Source of the DNA: Chloroflexi bacterium HGW-Chloroflexi-3
GTDB lineage: Bacteria; Chloroflexota; Anaerolineae; Anaerolineales; Anaerolineaceae
NCBI GenBank assembly: GCA_002842045.1
Contig: PHBX01000026.1
Coordinates: forward strand, 1 to 64,000
Reading direction: 5' to 3'
Length of the DNA stretch: 64,000 nucleotides
Position numbers and translations under genes: made by a program. This document shows, piece by piece, positions 1 to 8,852 of the stretch (position 1 is the stretch's first letter; each line of letters begins with the position of its first letter). The notes beneath the pieces are model-generated. The model was given only the letters and a program-made list of their open reading frames with translations, was not told the DNA's origin and ran no database searches.

Positions 1-34
1 CGTATATTATGATGAAGCAAAAAATGGAGTGTTT

Positions 35-631
35 GTGAATAGCATCGAACCGGATATTCTGAGACTTTCAATGAAAGGCGATGAAACTGCTTTCAACCAG
101 ATCGTTGAGAGTTTTCAAAAGCCAGTATTTAACTTATGTTACAGAATGTTAGGCAACTCGGAAGCAGCGGAAGATGCAGCACAGGAAACATTTTGGAGGG
201 CTTTTCAATCGATCAAAAAATACAACCCAGATCGATCGTTTGCCACATGGTTACTATCTATCGCCGCACACTATTGTATAGACCAGCATCGAAAACGCAA
301 GCTACCAGTTTTGGATATTGATGATTTTTTAGCTGAAACAGCGCCTGATCACAATACACCTAATCCAGAAGCAGTGACGATACAAAAAGAACACCAAACA
401 CAAATTCAGGAATTATTGAATGAACTGTCAGAACTCGATCGTGCTTCCATCGTCTTGAGATACTGGCATGAATGCTCCGAAGAAGAAATTAGTCAGGTAC
501 TCGATATATCAATCAACGCAGTGAAAAGCAGATTACACCGAGCCAGAAAGAAATTAGTCGTAGCCTGGCAAACACAAAACCAGACTTCCGCCCAGGTAGA
601 AAGGATGAAAAATGGATCACCAGCCTTTTGA
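35..631 (+). CDS. ECF-type RNA polymerase sigma factor (sigma-70 family)
   Basis: Extracytoplasmic-function sigma factor that would direct RNA polymerase to a small regulon. Region 2 spans roughly residues 10-80 (PVFNLCYRMLGNSEAAEDAA, then a W-R-A-F run), and region 4 spans about 120-180, with a helix-turn-helix reading EEISQVLDISINAVKSRLHR. There is no region 1 or 3, as expected for ECF factors of about 200 residues. GTG at 29 lies inside the GGAG (26-29) that should be the ribosome binding site, so GTG at 35 (198 aa) is preferred. A TATTAT at 5-10 could be its -10 box. The 3' end overlaps the next gene, a membrane zinc-finger protein, by 20 bases, the usual sigma/anti-sigma arrangement. The signal it senses cannot be read from sequence. 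Confidence 0.93.
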   Translation: MNSIEPDILRLSMKGDETAFNQIVESFQKPVFNLCYRMLGNSEAAEDAAQETFWRAFQSIKKYNPDRSFATWLLSIAAHYCIDQHRKRKLPVLDIDDFLAETAPDHNTPNPEAVTIQKEHQTQIQELLNELSELDRASIVLRYWHECSEEEISQVLDISINAVKSRLHRARKKLVVAWQTQNQTSAQVERMKNGSPAF

Positions 632-1148
632 AGAATGGATATTTGAACAAAAAGAAAGAACGAAAGAAGATAGCATAAAATTGAAACAGCATTTACTTGA
701 CTGCGATCAATGCAATGATTTGCAATCAACCTGGGATCAGGTTGAGATGTTATTGTTCCAGACTCACATGGTAGCACCAGCACACGGATTTACACAACGA
801 TTTGCTGCCAGAATGGAAATGAACAAAGAAGTGTTACATAAAAAACAAGCCATCAAAATATTGATTGGTATTGGATTTATTTTAATCATTATTACGCTTA
901 TATTAGGAGCTATATTTTTCCTATCTTACTCAACTGGCGAGCTCATTGTAGGAGCTGTATCAACATTTACGGGTTTTGTCCAGGCTTATATCAATTTACG
1001 GTTCATGGTATATCAATTCTTCCATAATCTCCCTCCCATCGCCATTATATTTGGATGGATCATTCTGATCGTTTGGGGAATCATCCTTACTCCTCTTTGG
1101 GGGTTTACAGTCTGGAAAGTATCAAAACAAGGAGTTTTAATAAAATGA
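612..1148 (+). CDS. Zinc-finger anti-sigma factor, membrane-anchored
   Basis: Likely the cognate anti-sigma factor of the upstream ECF sigma. Residues 27-34 read HLLDCDQC, the H-x3-C-x2-C core of the anti-sigma zinc-finger (zf-HC2) family, near the N-terminus and so facing the cytoplasm. Hydrophobic segments follow at about residues 78-103 and 137-163, with a shorter one between (about 108-122). ATG 612 is preceded by AAGGA at 601-605 and lies inside the sigma gene, so translation is coupled. The stop overlaps the next start as ATGA at 1145-1148. Function is inferred from the zinc motif plus gene order; the sequence outside the motif is not distinctive. Confidence 0.8.
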   Translation: MDHQPFEEWIFEQKERTKEDSIKLKQHLLDCDQCNDLQSTWDQVEMLLFQTHMVAPAHGFTQRFAARMEMNKEVLHKKQAIKILIGIGFILIIITLILGAIFFLSYSTGELIVGAVSTFTGFVQAYINLRFMVYQFFHNLPPIAIIFGWIILIVWGIILTPLWGFTVWKVSKQGVLIK

Positions 1149-2224
1149 AAAATTCAAAAAGATTATTCTCATTTTTCATGTTGTTGCTGATCCTCGTTCA
1201 GGTGAGCAGTGTTTCAGCAAACACAATAATTGATCCACCGCCAACCATCAATGAAGATAAGGTTGTCCTCGGACAATCTTTTACTTTGAAGGAAAATCAG
1301 ACCCTCAATGGTGATCTGGCTGTTATAGGTGGAACCGCAACATTAAAAACCAATTCAAGAGTCAATGGTGATATCGCCATCATCGGTGGTGTCCTGGAAA
1401 TTGATGGTATCGTAACAGGAAGTATTCAAGCCATTGGTGGAACGGTAACACTCAACCAGAATGCTGTGATTGAAGGCTCCTTTTATAATTTTGGTTCAAA
1501 CCTGAACCAGATGGATGGAGCCCGAATAGAAGGTACTCAGATCTCCAATTTGCCATTTGAATTCAATTTTGGAAATATGGATGTTCGTGATACGACCAAT
1601 ATTCCACTGGAAGCAGCCAGAAAGACGACCAACTTTATCTCAAAATTCTTATGGGCAATTTTGCAAATCATCGCCATGGGTGGTTTAGCAATGCTTGTCC
1701 TATTAATCGCTCCTAAATCAACTGAACGGATTTCTACAGCCATTGGTAATCAACCTTTCACTCATTGGGGTATCGGATTGCTAACTGCCTTTGCCTTTCC
1801 TGCTGTTATCCTGGTTTGTTTGATCACGATTATCTTTATTCCATTGGGTTTGATTGGCATCATGGCATTGATGGTTGCTCTCACCTATGGTTGGATTGCA
1901 TTAGGATATGAAATTGGTAAACGACTTTTTGGCTCAAAATCCAATTTATCTCCAGCATTAATCGCCGGATTGGGAACCATTATTCTTTCTGTGGTAGGTC
2001 GAGTTATTTGGGCAATTCCCTGTATTGGATGGTTGCTGGTAAGCACATTAAGTATGTTTGGATTAGGTGCGATCATCCTAACCAGAATAGGTACCCATGA
2101 TTATCCTGAGGTTATACCCCAACCTGTGCAGCGTACTTCTGCTGCTCCGGTAATGCACGAAGTGATTCCTTCATTCCCTGAACCCAAGGATGATGAAAAC
2201 AATTTTGAAAATGAAGAAAAATAA
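1145..2224 (+). CDS. Exported polymer-forming (bactofilin-like) repeat protein with membrane segments
   Basis: A 359-residue protein. It has an N-terminal signal sequence (about residues 1-25, ending near VSA-N), then a repeat region at about 35-130 built on short turns such as LNGDLAVIGGTATL, VNGDIAIIGG and VTGSIQAIGG. This is the right-handed beta-solenoid repeat typical of bactofilin/polymer-forming proteins. Four to five hydrophobic segments lie in the second half (about 165-310), followed by a Pro/Glu-rich tail. ATG 1145 is chosen because it overlaps the anti-sigma stop (ATGA) and gives a clean signal peptide; the frame is open further upstream but only inside the previous gene. The operon context suggests an envelope-stress or surface role, an inference. 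Confidence 0.75.
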   Translation: MKNSKRLFSFFMLLLILVQVSSVSANTIIDPPPTINEDKVVLGQSFTLKENQTLNGDLAVIGGTATLKTNSRVNGDIAIIGGVLEIDGIVTGSIQAIGGTVTLNQNAVIEGSFYNFGSNLNQMDGARIEGTQISNLPFEFNFGNMDVRDTTNIPLEAARKTTNFISKFLWAILQIIAMGGLAMLVLLIAPKSTERISTAIGNQPFTHWGIGLLTAFAFPAVILVCLITIIFIPLGLIGIMALMVALTYGWIALGYEIGKRLFGSKSNLSPALIAGLGTIILSVVGRVIWAIPCIGWLLVSTLSMFGLGAIILTRIGTHDYPEVIPQPVQRTSAAPVMHEVIPSFPEPKDDENNFENEEK

Positions 2225-2246
2225 TTCAAATAAATTGAGGTTTGAA

Positions 2247-3098
2247 ATGAAATTAAAAACAATGATTGTAATTTTTATCCTGTTGTTTACTTCTTTGGCT
2301 TGTTCTTTTAATTTGAATATACCCAAAGTCGCAACTTCTGATGAAACCATTTACACGATTAGCGAAGCTGTTCCGCAAGACCAGGAAAGTTCTGAACTCG
2401 AAATAGGAATGGGAGCTGGCAGATTGAACATAACAGGGGGCTCGGATAATTGGGTAACCGGTGACGTTCGATACAATGTTTCTATCTGGAATCCCGAAAT
2501 TCACAGAACAAATTATGGTATCCGTATTATCCAGGAAACCAATAAACAATTTGGAATCCCAGATGAAAAAGTAATCAATGATTGGAATATTCAACTGGGT
2601 GATCATCCAACCAATCTGAAAATCAATGCAGGTGCATATCAGGGAAATTTGGATCTGAGTGGAATACCGCTCACCAAATTAAGGATTAGCGATGGCGCAA
2701 GCCAGGGCAATATTCGCTTTGACACCTTGAATCCTGTTGAGATGTCATCATTCCACTATTCAACAGGTGCCTCCCAGGTCGAAATCATCGGATTAGCAAA
2801 TGCTAATACAGACAGTATGGTTTTTGAAGCTGGTCCTGGGTCCTACACACTCGATTTTTCTGGTGATTTGCAGAGAGATATCGATATTGAAATCAATTAT
2901 GGTTTGGGTGACGTAAAAATCATCATTCCCAAAGGAGTTTCAGCCTACGTAATTGTTGATGGTGGTTTAAATAATGTTGAGCTGAAAGGCACCTGGAATG
3001 TATCCGGTAATGAATACAATCTGTATGGAACCGGTCCTCAATTATCTTTTAATGTGAAGATGGGCATCGGGAATCTACAATTGATCAGCCAACCATAA
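2247..3098 (+). CDS. Lipoprotein with toast-rack/DUF2154-like beta domain
   Basis: A 283-residue predicted lipoprotein. The signal peptide ends in a lipobox SLAC (Cys at residue 18), so the mature protein would be lipid-anchored outside the cell. The rest is rich in short beta strands with repeated G-A and G-x-G turns (EIGMGAGRLNITGG, DGASQGNIRF, YGLGDVKIIIPKGVSAYV). This resembles the toast_rack/DUF2154 adhesin-like domain also found beside cell-wall stress regulators. ATG 2247 has a GAGG at 2237-2240. It is the last gene of the sigma-factor operon and is followed by a strong terminator. The family assignment is by eye and moderate; export is clear. Confidence 0.65.
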   Translation: MKLKTMIVIFILLFTSLACSFNLNIPKVATSDETIYTISEAVPQDQESSELEIGMGAGRLNITGGSDNWVTGDVRYNVSIWNPEIHRTNYGIRIIQETNKQFGIPDEKVINDWNIQLGDHPTNLKINAGAYQGNLDLSGIPLTKLRISDGASQGNIRFDTLNPVEMSSFHYSTGASQVEIIGLANANTDSMVFEAGPGSYTLDFSGDLQRDIDIEINYGLGDVKIIIPKGVSAYVIVDGGLNNVELKGTWNVSGNEYNLYGTGPQLSFNVKMGIGNLQLISQP

Positions 3099-3112
3099 TT
3101 TATCATCAAATG

Positions 3113-3151
3113 AAAAAGCATCCTGAATCAAATTGACCAGGATGCTTTTTT
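3113..3151 (+). terminator. Rho-independent terminator of the sigma-factor operon
   Basis: Stem AAAAAGCATCCTG (3113-3125) pairs with CAGGATGCTTTTT (3138-3150) around a 12-base loop, followed by T. It lies 15 bases after the stop of the lipoprotein gene. Confidence 0.9.
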
Positions 3152-3299
3152 AATTATCTCTTTATTCTATCAAGTAAAAATATTCACTCAAGCTCGTAAA
3201 ATCAACCCCTGTGAATTCGGAAAACGATAATAAATCCTATCACCAAGATTGATACACCTTTTATGAACATCCCTGTCGAGTGGATATTTTATTAAAGTA

Positions 3300-3947
3300 T
3301 TAACGCTGGCGAACCACTGGGTTTATGTCACCATTTTTATCTGGTGAAACATCAATATAATACTTCTTTTCGAGAATTCTTTGATAGACAACCGGCAGAA
3401 TATAATAACGGAAAGGTCTACCCTGACGAATACGTCTGCGGATCTGATGAGAAGCAATCTCTAGCAAAGGTGCTTCGATGAAAAATACTTTTTCGCTTAT
3501 GCCAGGTACCCGTGTTTCAAGCAAACTCATATCGATCTGATCTCCTGGTCGACGCATAACTCCCAATCCATCCACTTCAGCGAGTAAATCCCCAGCTCGA
3601 TGCCAATTCGGGTAATCATGCAAAGAATCACCCCCAATCAGATAAAATACTTCAGCACCAGGATATTCTTGTTTGATGAGTTTTACTGTATCCAGTGTGT
3701 AATGAGGTCCCGGTCGATCAAGGTCTACACGACACATTTCAAAGGTAGGATCATTCATTAAGGATAATTGCACCAATTCAAAACGAATCTCAATCGGAGT
3801 CAAATGTTGATCCCGTTTGTGTGGAGGATCTGGTGTCAGAACCCATAATAGGCGATCCAATCTCATTTGAGAAGTAGCTTCCGCAGCTAAAATGAGATGG
3901 CCTAAATGGGGAGGATCAAAGGTTCCGCCAAAAATTCCTACGCGCAT
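3300..3947 (-). CDS. nadD: Nicotinate-nucleotide adenylyltransferase
   Basis: Transfers AMP from ATP to nicotinate mononucleotide in NAD biosynthesis; cytoplasmic. The nucleotidyltransferase signature GIFGGTFDPPHLGHL opens the protein (residues 3-17), YLIGGDSLHDYPNW follows in the middle, and ASHQIRRRI near the C-terminus is the family's ISS-x-x-IR-like segment with S changed to A at one position. With ATG 3947 the protein is 215 aa, the normal NadD length. An upstream ATG at 3962 would lie within obg, while a GCAGGA stretch fits as a ribosome binding site for 3947. The start is 2 bases past the obg stop, so the two genes are co-translated. Confidence 0.93.
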   Translation of the reverse strand: MRVGIFGGTFDPPHLGHLILAAEATSQMRLDRLLWVLTPDPPHKRDQHLTPIEIRFELVQLSLMNDPTFEMCRVDLDRPGPHYTLDTVKLIKQEYPGAEVFYLIGGDSLHDYPNWHRAGDLLAEVDGLGVMRRPGDQIDMSLLETRVPGISEKVFFIEAPLLEIASHQIRRRIRQGRPFRYYILPVVYQRILEKKYYIDVSPDKNGDINPVVRQR

Positions 3948-3949
3948 TC

Positions 3950-5209
3950 TTAATCCTGCCATTCCAGTTCATTATCATCAATGTACACGCTTTGACCTTC
4001 CTCAATTCCCAGATCCCTTAATGCTGCTTCAACACCTAACGTTTCCATCAATTTCTGGAAGCGTCTAAGAGAACCTTCATGTTCCCAATAAGTCATCTTT
4101 GCTGCCCGTTCTATTGCTTTGCCAATGACCCGGAAACCACTTTCTTCCACTTCGATATGGAAGTCATTTGGATCATCTTCTGGACGATAAACCGGCATTT
4201 TCTCTGTGACTTCAGGTTCAGGTGCTTTTTGAACTAATTCAAGAACTTTCCACAAGACAGGTTGTAAATCCTGGTGAATTAATGCAGATATTGCCATTGG
4301 TTGGTAGCCTTTAGATTCAAGGGTTTTCTTTACCTTTGGCCATTTTTCCTGGACCTCAGGGACATCCATTTTATTAAATATCACCAGTTGAGATTTTTGT
4401 TTTAATGTCGGGTCGAATAAAGCCATTTCAGAATTGATTTGCGAGAAATCAGCTATCGGATCCTCTGATAGACCATCCAACATATGAATCAATACTCTTG
4501 TACGCTGTATGTGTCTTAAAAAGGCATCGCCCAATCCAGCCCCCAGATGTGCACCTTCAATCAATCCGGGAATGTCGGCAAGGACGAGTGAGTTTTCCAT
4601 ATCCAGGTTGACAACACCCAGGTTTGGCTCTAGAGTCGTGAAAGGATAATCAGCAATTTTTGGTGTGGCATTAGTGACAGCTGCCAGGAAACTGGATTTT
4701 CCAGCATTGGGAACACCAACGATGCCAACATCCGCAATCAATTTCAATTCCAGGCGTAAGTTCTTTTCTTCTCCCGGTTCGCCTTTTTCGCCAACACGTG
4801 GTACCTGATGTCTGGCACTGACGAAGTGAACATTACCTTTTCCACCGCGCCCCCCTTTGCAAATTAATAATTCCTGATCACGTTCAACAAGGTCACCTAA
4901 TAACTCGCCCGTGTCATCATCATATACCAGTGTTCCCGGGGGTACATCAATATACAATTTGTTGGCAGAGCGACCAGTCATTTTTTGTTTAGCACCATTT
5001 CCCCCAGGTGAAGCCAAAAACTTCTGATTGAATTGGAAGGAATGAAGTGTATTCATGGTATGTTTGACTCGTAATACAACATCTCCACCACGACCTCCAT
5101 CTCCACCATCAGGCCCACCTCTCGGAACGTATTTTTCACGGCGAAAATGCACAGCACCATCACCACCTTTTCCGGAGGCTACAGATATTTTAGCTTCATC
5201 AATAAACAT
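3950..5209 (-). CDS. obg: Obg/CgtA GTPase
   Basis: Ribosome-associated essential GTPase of the TRAFAC class. The N-terminal glycine-rich Obg fold (about 1-158) shows GKGGDGAVHFRREKYVPRGG. The G domain has a P-loop GVPNAGKSSF at about 165, the switch DIPGLIEGAHLGAGLG, and NKMD for guanine recognition. The last 80-90 residues are the OCT domain (FRVIGKAIERAAKMTYWEHE). At 419 residues it is typical for an OCT-containing Obg. It lies between the cDPGS-like gene and nadD in a minus-strand operon, with a perfect hairpin in the 56-base gap upstream. Confidence 0.96.
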   Translation of the reverse strand: MFIDEAKISVASGKGGDGAVHFRREKYVPRGGPDGGDGGRGGDVVLRVKHTMNTLHSFQFNQKFLASPGGNGAKQKMTGRSANKLYIDVPPGTLVYDDDTGELLGDLVERDQELLICKGGRGGKGNVHFVSARHQVPRVGEKGEPGEEKNLRLELKLIADVGIVGVPNAGKSSFLAAVTNATPKIADYPFTTLEPNLGVVNLDMENSLVLADIPGLIEGAHLGAGLGDAFLRHIQRTRVLIHMLDGLSEDPIADFSQINSEMALFDPTLKQKSQLVIFNKMDVPEVQEKWPKVKKTLESKGYQPMAISALIHQDLQPVLWKVLELVQKAPEPEVTEKMPVYRPEDDPNDFHIEVEESGFRVIGKAIERAAKMTYWEHEGSLRRFQKLMETLGVEAALRDLGIEEGQSVYIDDNELEWQD

Positions 5210-5225
5210 AAAGGCCTTTCAAATT

Positions 5226-5252
5226 CAGGGATCGGAGAAAATCCGATCCCTG
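5226..5252 (-). other. Perfect intercistronic hairpin between cDPGS-like gene and obg
   Basis: CAGGGATCGG (5226-5235) and CCGATCCCTG (5243-5252) form an uninterrupted 10-bp inverted repeat with a 7-base loop. On the minus (coding) strand it is followed by AATTTG rather than a T-run, so it is not a classical terminator. It could be a processing or stability element or a weak attenuator ahead of obg. Confidence 0.6.
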
Positions 5253-5265
5253 TTATTAACTTTTT

Positions 5266-6582
5266 CTATTTTCCAAATTTTGCTTTGAGAATGTCTTCCA
5301 ATGTTGGTTGCCCAATCTCCTGCAATTCATAACGAACACGTTGTAATGGTTTGTTAACCTTAATAACACGATTGAGATCAATAGGCGTACCGGAAACAAC
5401 CAGATCAACATCAGAATTATTGATTGTATCTTCCAGGTCCTTCATTTGTTCGGCACCATAACCCATTGCTGGAAGAATAGTTCCCGTTTCTGGATATTTA
5501 TTGTATGTATCGACGATAGTTCGAACAGCAAATGGGCGTGGATCCACAATCTCTTTAGCGCCAAATCTTCTGGCGGCTACATAAGCAGCACCATATTTCA
5601 TGCCGCCATGGGTCAGTGTTGGGCCATCTTCCACAACCAGTACTCGTCTACCACGGATTCCTTCGGGATCTTCCACAAACAACGGTGAAGCACCTTCGAT
5701 GACCAGTGCATTGGGATTCAAGCGATGGATATTTTCACGCACTTTGATCACATTTTCAGGATCAGCAGTGTCAACTTTGTTAATGACAAATACATCCGCA
5801 TGGTTGGTATTGGTTTCACCTGGATAATAACTGGTTTCATGGCCAGGGCGATGGGGATCAACCACGACAATAGACAAGTCCTCTTTGTAGAATGAGAAAT
5901 CATTGTTTCCGCCATCCCATAAAACAATGTCAACTTCTTGTTCTGCCTGGCGCAGAATGGCTTCATAATCTACACCAGCATAAACAATTACGCCATTATC
6001 AAGATGAGGTTCGTATTCTTCTCGTTCTTCAATGGTGCATTCATGTTTATCCAGGTCACTGTAATCAGCAAATCTCTGAACTTTTTGTTTGGTTAGGTCA
6101 CCATAAGGCATTGGATGTCGAATGGCAGCTACACGATAACCCATATCGCGCAAAATCAGAGAGACTCGACGGGTTGTCTGACTCTTCCCTGAGCCGGTTC
6201 TTACAGCCGTCACAGAAACGACTGGTTTTGAAGATTTTATTTGGGTATTATTCATTCCCATAATTCTGAAATCAGCACCAGCTTCATTTACCAATGCTGC
6301 TTTGTGCATCACATACTCATGTTCAACATCGCTATAGGCAAAAATAACCTGATCAACATTTAATTTTAAGATTAATTCACGTAGTTCAGATTCTGGATAG
6401 ATCGGTATTCCTTCTGGATACAATGATCCCGCCAACACCGCAGGATATCGCCGTCCTTCGATATTTGGGATTTGGGTTGCAGTTAATGCTACAACCAGAT
6501 AATCACTGTTATCTCTGAAGTACACATTAAAGTTGTGAAAGTCGCGCCCAGCTGCGCCCATAATAAGGGTTCGAATGGTCAT
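5266..6582 (-). CDS. Cyclic 2,3-diphosphoglycerate synthetase-like P-loop protein
   Basis: A 438-residue homolog of the cyclic 2,3-diphosphoglycerate synthetase family, known from methanogens where the product is a thermoprotectant; many bacteria carry it with unknown function. The N-terminal part (about 1-120) is a Rossmann-like unit starting IRTLIMGAAGRDFHNFNVYF. The P-loop segment TAVRTGSGKSQTTRRVS lies at about 125-140, followed by DIVLWDGGNNDFSF and NKVDTADPENV, a nucleotide-specificity-like NKxD. A GGAG lies 12 bases before the ATG, rather far. It sits upstream of obg on the same strand. Family membership is fairly sure; the actual product in this organism is not. Confidence 0.8.
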   Translation of the reverse strand: MTIRTLIMGAAGRDFHNFNVYFRDNSDYLVVALTATQIPNIEGRRYPAVLAGSLYPEGIPIYPESELRELILKLNVDQVIFAYSDVEHEYVMHKAALVNEAGADFRIMGMNNTQIKSSKPVVSVTAVRTGSGKSQTTRRVSLILRDMGYRVAAIRHPMPYGDLTKQKVQRFADYSDLDKHECTIEEREEYEPHLDNGVIVYAGVDYEAILRQAEQEVDIVLWDGGNNDFSFYKEDLSIVVVDPHRPGHETSYYPGETNTNHADVFVINKVDTADPENVIKVRENIHRLNPNALVIEGASPLFVEDPEGIRGRRVLVVEDGPTLTHGGMKYGAAYVAARRFGAKEIVDPRPFAVRTIVDTYNKYPETGTILPAMGYGAEQMKDLEDTINNSDVDLVVSGTPIDLNRVIKVNKPLQRVRYELQEIGQPTLEDILKAKFGK

Positions 6583-6628
6583 TTGTTTTTATTTCTCCTT
6601 TTTGTTTTTAATTTTTTTAACCATCGGT

Positions 6629-8395
6629 TCACATCGCTTCTGGGGCTGTGATGCCCAGCAAAGTCAGATTATTTTTCAAAACCTGACGGGTTGCCATAAC
6701 TAAGTTAAGCCGTGTGCTTCTAATTGGTTCTCCTTCAGAGAGAACCGGGCAGTGGGTATAGAAATTATTGAATGTTTTCGCCATTTCATAGGCAAAATTG
6801 GCTATTTGTATTGTCCGATACTCACTTGCTGCCCGCTCAACTTCTCTGGAAAATCTTGAGATGAGATCTATAAGCTGGATCTCCTGAGGTGATAATTCAT
6901 AAGAAATTTCAGGTGGGTTAATAACAATGTTGCCAGCTTTCTTAAGAATACTACCACAGCGTACATAGGCATATTGAATATAGGGCGCTGCCTGGCCATT
7001 AAAATCAAGCGCTGACTCCCAATCAAAAGTTACAACTTTGGTATTTTCTCTTGCCTGCATGGGATACTTAATGGCTCCAATACCTACAGCTCTGGCTGTT
7101 GCCCATTTTTGATCCTCGCCCAGGTCAGGATTTTTCTCCTGAACAACTTCATATGCCCGTTTCGTGGCTTCACTGATTAAATCTTCCAACAAAACGACTG
7201 TGCCTTCCCGAGAAGCCATCACCACATTGCCTGGAAGACTGACCAATTCATATGGCACGTGTTCACATTGTTTTGCCCAGGAATATCCTGCAATCTCCAT
7301 GGTTTTGAATACCTGAGTAAAATGCAATGATTGTCGTACATCTACAATGTATAAAGACTTCTTTAAGTCAGGATAATCGCTAAATTTTTGTTTAACTAAC
7401 GCAAGATCTTCAGTAGCATATAAAGCAGTTCCATCGGACCTGAGCACAACCAGAACACGATATTGTTCCTTTTTTAGCCCCATTACGTCGTCAATCTTGA
7501 CAATTACTGCACCATCAGGCCGTTCATCTGTGGCAATATTTTTATCAATCAGTTCCTGAACAATTTCCTTGCCTGGTTTTTCCATCTGACTATTGAAGTA
7601 ATAGACATCAAAATTGATATTTAAAGTGTCATAGATCTGATAGAAACCCTGCAAAGACCATTCTCGGGTATCTTCCCATAATTTAACAATCTCAGGGTCA
7701 CGTTGATCCCATCGTTTGTATAATGCCCTTATTTCTGCTTCCAGCTCTGGATTGGCTTCTAATTTTCCATTTGCTTCCGCATAGATTTTTCCCATCCATT
7801 GCGTGATATTCTCATCCGGTTTTTCACCCGCATGATCCTTCTGATAACACCATAACCATTTAATTACATGCAAACCCATATCACCCGGATAATTAGCCCT
7901 TACCACCTCATACCCGGCAAAATCCAGAATCCTGGCTAATGTATCACCTAAAATAGCAGAACGCAGATGCCCAACATGAAATGCTTTGTGAGTATTGGGC
8001 TGAGAAAACTCGACCATTATTTTCTCATTTTTTCTGTCTGGTCGGCCGAAATCAGCCTTTTTTTCTAACACTTCATTCAGGACTCGACAAGCATATTCTG
8101 TTTGAGAAAAATAAAGATTGAGGTAACCATTGACCGGCTCAATTTTTTCAAACCCGGGTGGGTTACCAATAAATTCTGCTAATTGGATTGCTAACTCATT
8201 TGCTCTTGAAGGAACATTGAGTTTGAGTTGTTTTTGACGTGTTTCTGCAGCAGCCAAAGAAAATAAAGACATGGATATACCCCAATGACCACTGAAAGGA
8301 ATCCAATTCCACTGAATCGAAATATCCGGCAGTTCATTCTGCCTGGTAAAATTCTTTACGAGTTCTTCTACATTTTGCTGTTCAAGATCAAACAT
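6629..8395 (-). CDS. argS: Arginyl-tRNA synthetase
   Basis: Class I aminoacyl-tRNA synthetase charging tRNA-Arg. An N-terminal Add-1-like domain (about 1-110) precedes the HIGH-type signature HKAFHVGHLRSAILGDTLAR at about 130. The KMSKS position carries MASREGTVVLLEDL, one of the relaxed versions common in ArgRS. The C-terminal anticodon-binding DALR domain ends with NLTLLGITAPEAM. A GTG at 8401 falls inside an AGGTGA ribosome binding site, so ATG 8395 (588 aa) is preferred. A minus-strand TATAAT at 8424-8429 is a plausible -10 box, giving a short leader. Confidence 0.96.
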   Translation of the reverse strand: MFDLEQQNVEELVKNFTRQNELPDISIQWNWIPFSGHWGISMSLFSLAAAETRQKQLKLNVPSRANELAIQLAEFIGNPPGFEKIEPVNGYLNLYFSQTEYACRVLNEVLEKKADFGRPDRKNEKIMVEFSQPNTHKAFHVGHLRSAILGDTLARILDFAGYEVVRANYPGDMGLHVIKWLWCYQKDHAGEKPDENITQWMGKIYAEANGKLEANPELEAEIRALYKRWDQRDPEIVKLWEDTREWSLQGFYQIYDTLNINFDVYYFNSQMEKPGKEIVQELIDKNIATDERPDGAVIVKIDDVMGLKKEQYRVLVVLRSDGTALYATEDLALVKQKFSDYPDLKKSLYIVDVRQSLHFTQVFKTMEIAGYSWAKQCEHVPYELVSLPGNVVMASREGTVVLLEDLISEATKRAYEVVQEKNPDLGEDQKWATARAVGIGAIKYPMQARENTKVVTFDWESALDFNGQAAPYIQYAYVRCGSILKKAGNIVINPPEISYELSPQEIQLIDLISRFSREVERAASEYRTIQIANFAYEMAKTFNNFYTHCPVLSEGEPIRSTRLNLVMATRQVLKNNLTLLGITAPEAM

Positions 8396-8521
8396 TTTCA
8401 CCTGTATCTAAAAAACCTCAAAAATTATAACATTAAGCCCGGATAGTTAATTTGTTTTGATCCAAATAAATCCATTTGAATGGATGGATAGAAAAATTAA
8501 TTTTTGGAAATCATACTTAAA

Positions 8522-8551
8522 CCAAAAGCGGGAGGTTTTCATCTCCCACTT
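8522..8551 (-). terminator. Terminator downstream of rpsT
   Basis: On the minus strand AAGTGGGAG (8551-8543) pairs with CTCCCGCTT (8534-8526), with one G-T wobble, around an 8-base loop, and then runs into TTGG. The T-tract is short, so the call is moderate. Confidence 0.55.
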
Positions 8552-8573
8552 ACGGTGCTTAATGTAAAAAAAC

Positions 8574-8852
8574 TTACTTTTCTTCTGATTGTAAGTTCGC
8601 AAGTCGTTTCATCAAACGACTTTTGCGGCGTGCAGCATTGTTTTTATGAATGACACCTTTTTGTGCAGCCACATCCAAAGCTTTTACAGCTTCGACCACA
8701 CTGGCCATCACAACATCTTTTGACTCCTCTTTCTCGATTACATTTCGAGCTTTAGAAACAAAAGTTCGGGCACGTCCTCGATAAACACGATTGAGAACAC
8801 GACGTTTTTCATTTTGCTTGTTGCGTTTGATCGCAGATTTTATATTAGCCAA
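8574..8852 (-). CDS. rpsT: 30S ribosomal protein S20
   Basis: Primary 16S rRNA-binding protein of the small subunit. At 92 residues it starts MANIKSAIKRNKQNEKRRVLN and has the alternating basic helices typical of S20 (HKNNAARRKSRLMKRLANL at the C-terminus). The initiation codon is TTG (8850-8852) with a strong GGAGG eight bases upstream; no in-frame ATG is nearby. The E. coli rpsT gene also uses TTG, linked there to autoregulation. Monocistronic between argS and pgk, with a terminator-like hairpin after it. Confidence 0.96.
   Translation of the reverse strand: MANIKSAIKRNKQNEKRRVLNRVYRGRARTFVSKARNVIEKEESKDVVMASVVEAVKALDVAAQKGVIHKNNAARRKSRLMKRLANLQSEEK

Noticed and set aside
5892..6263. Long plus-strand open frame inside the cDPGS-like gene
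   Set aside because: It runs antisense to a gene with clear conserved motifs and has no recognisable features or ribosome binding site.
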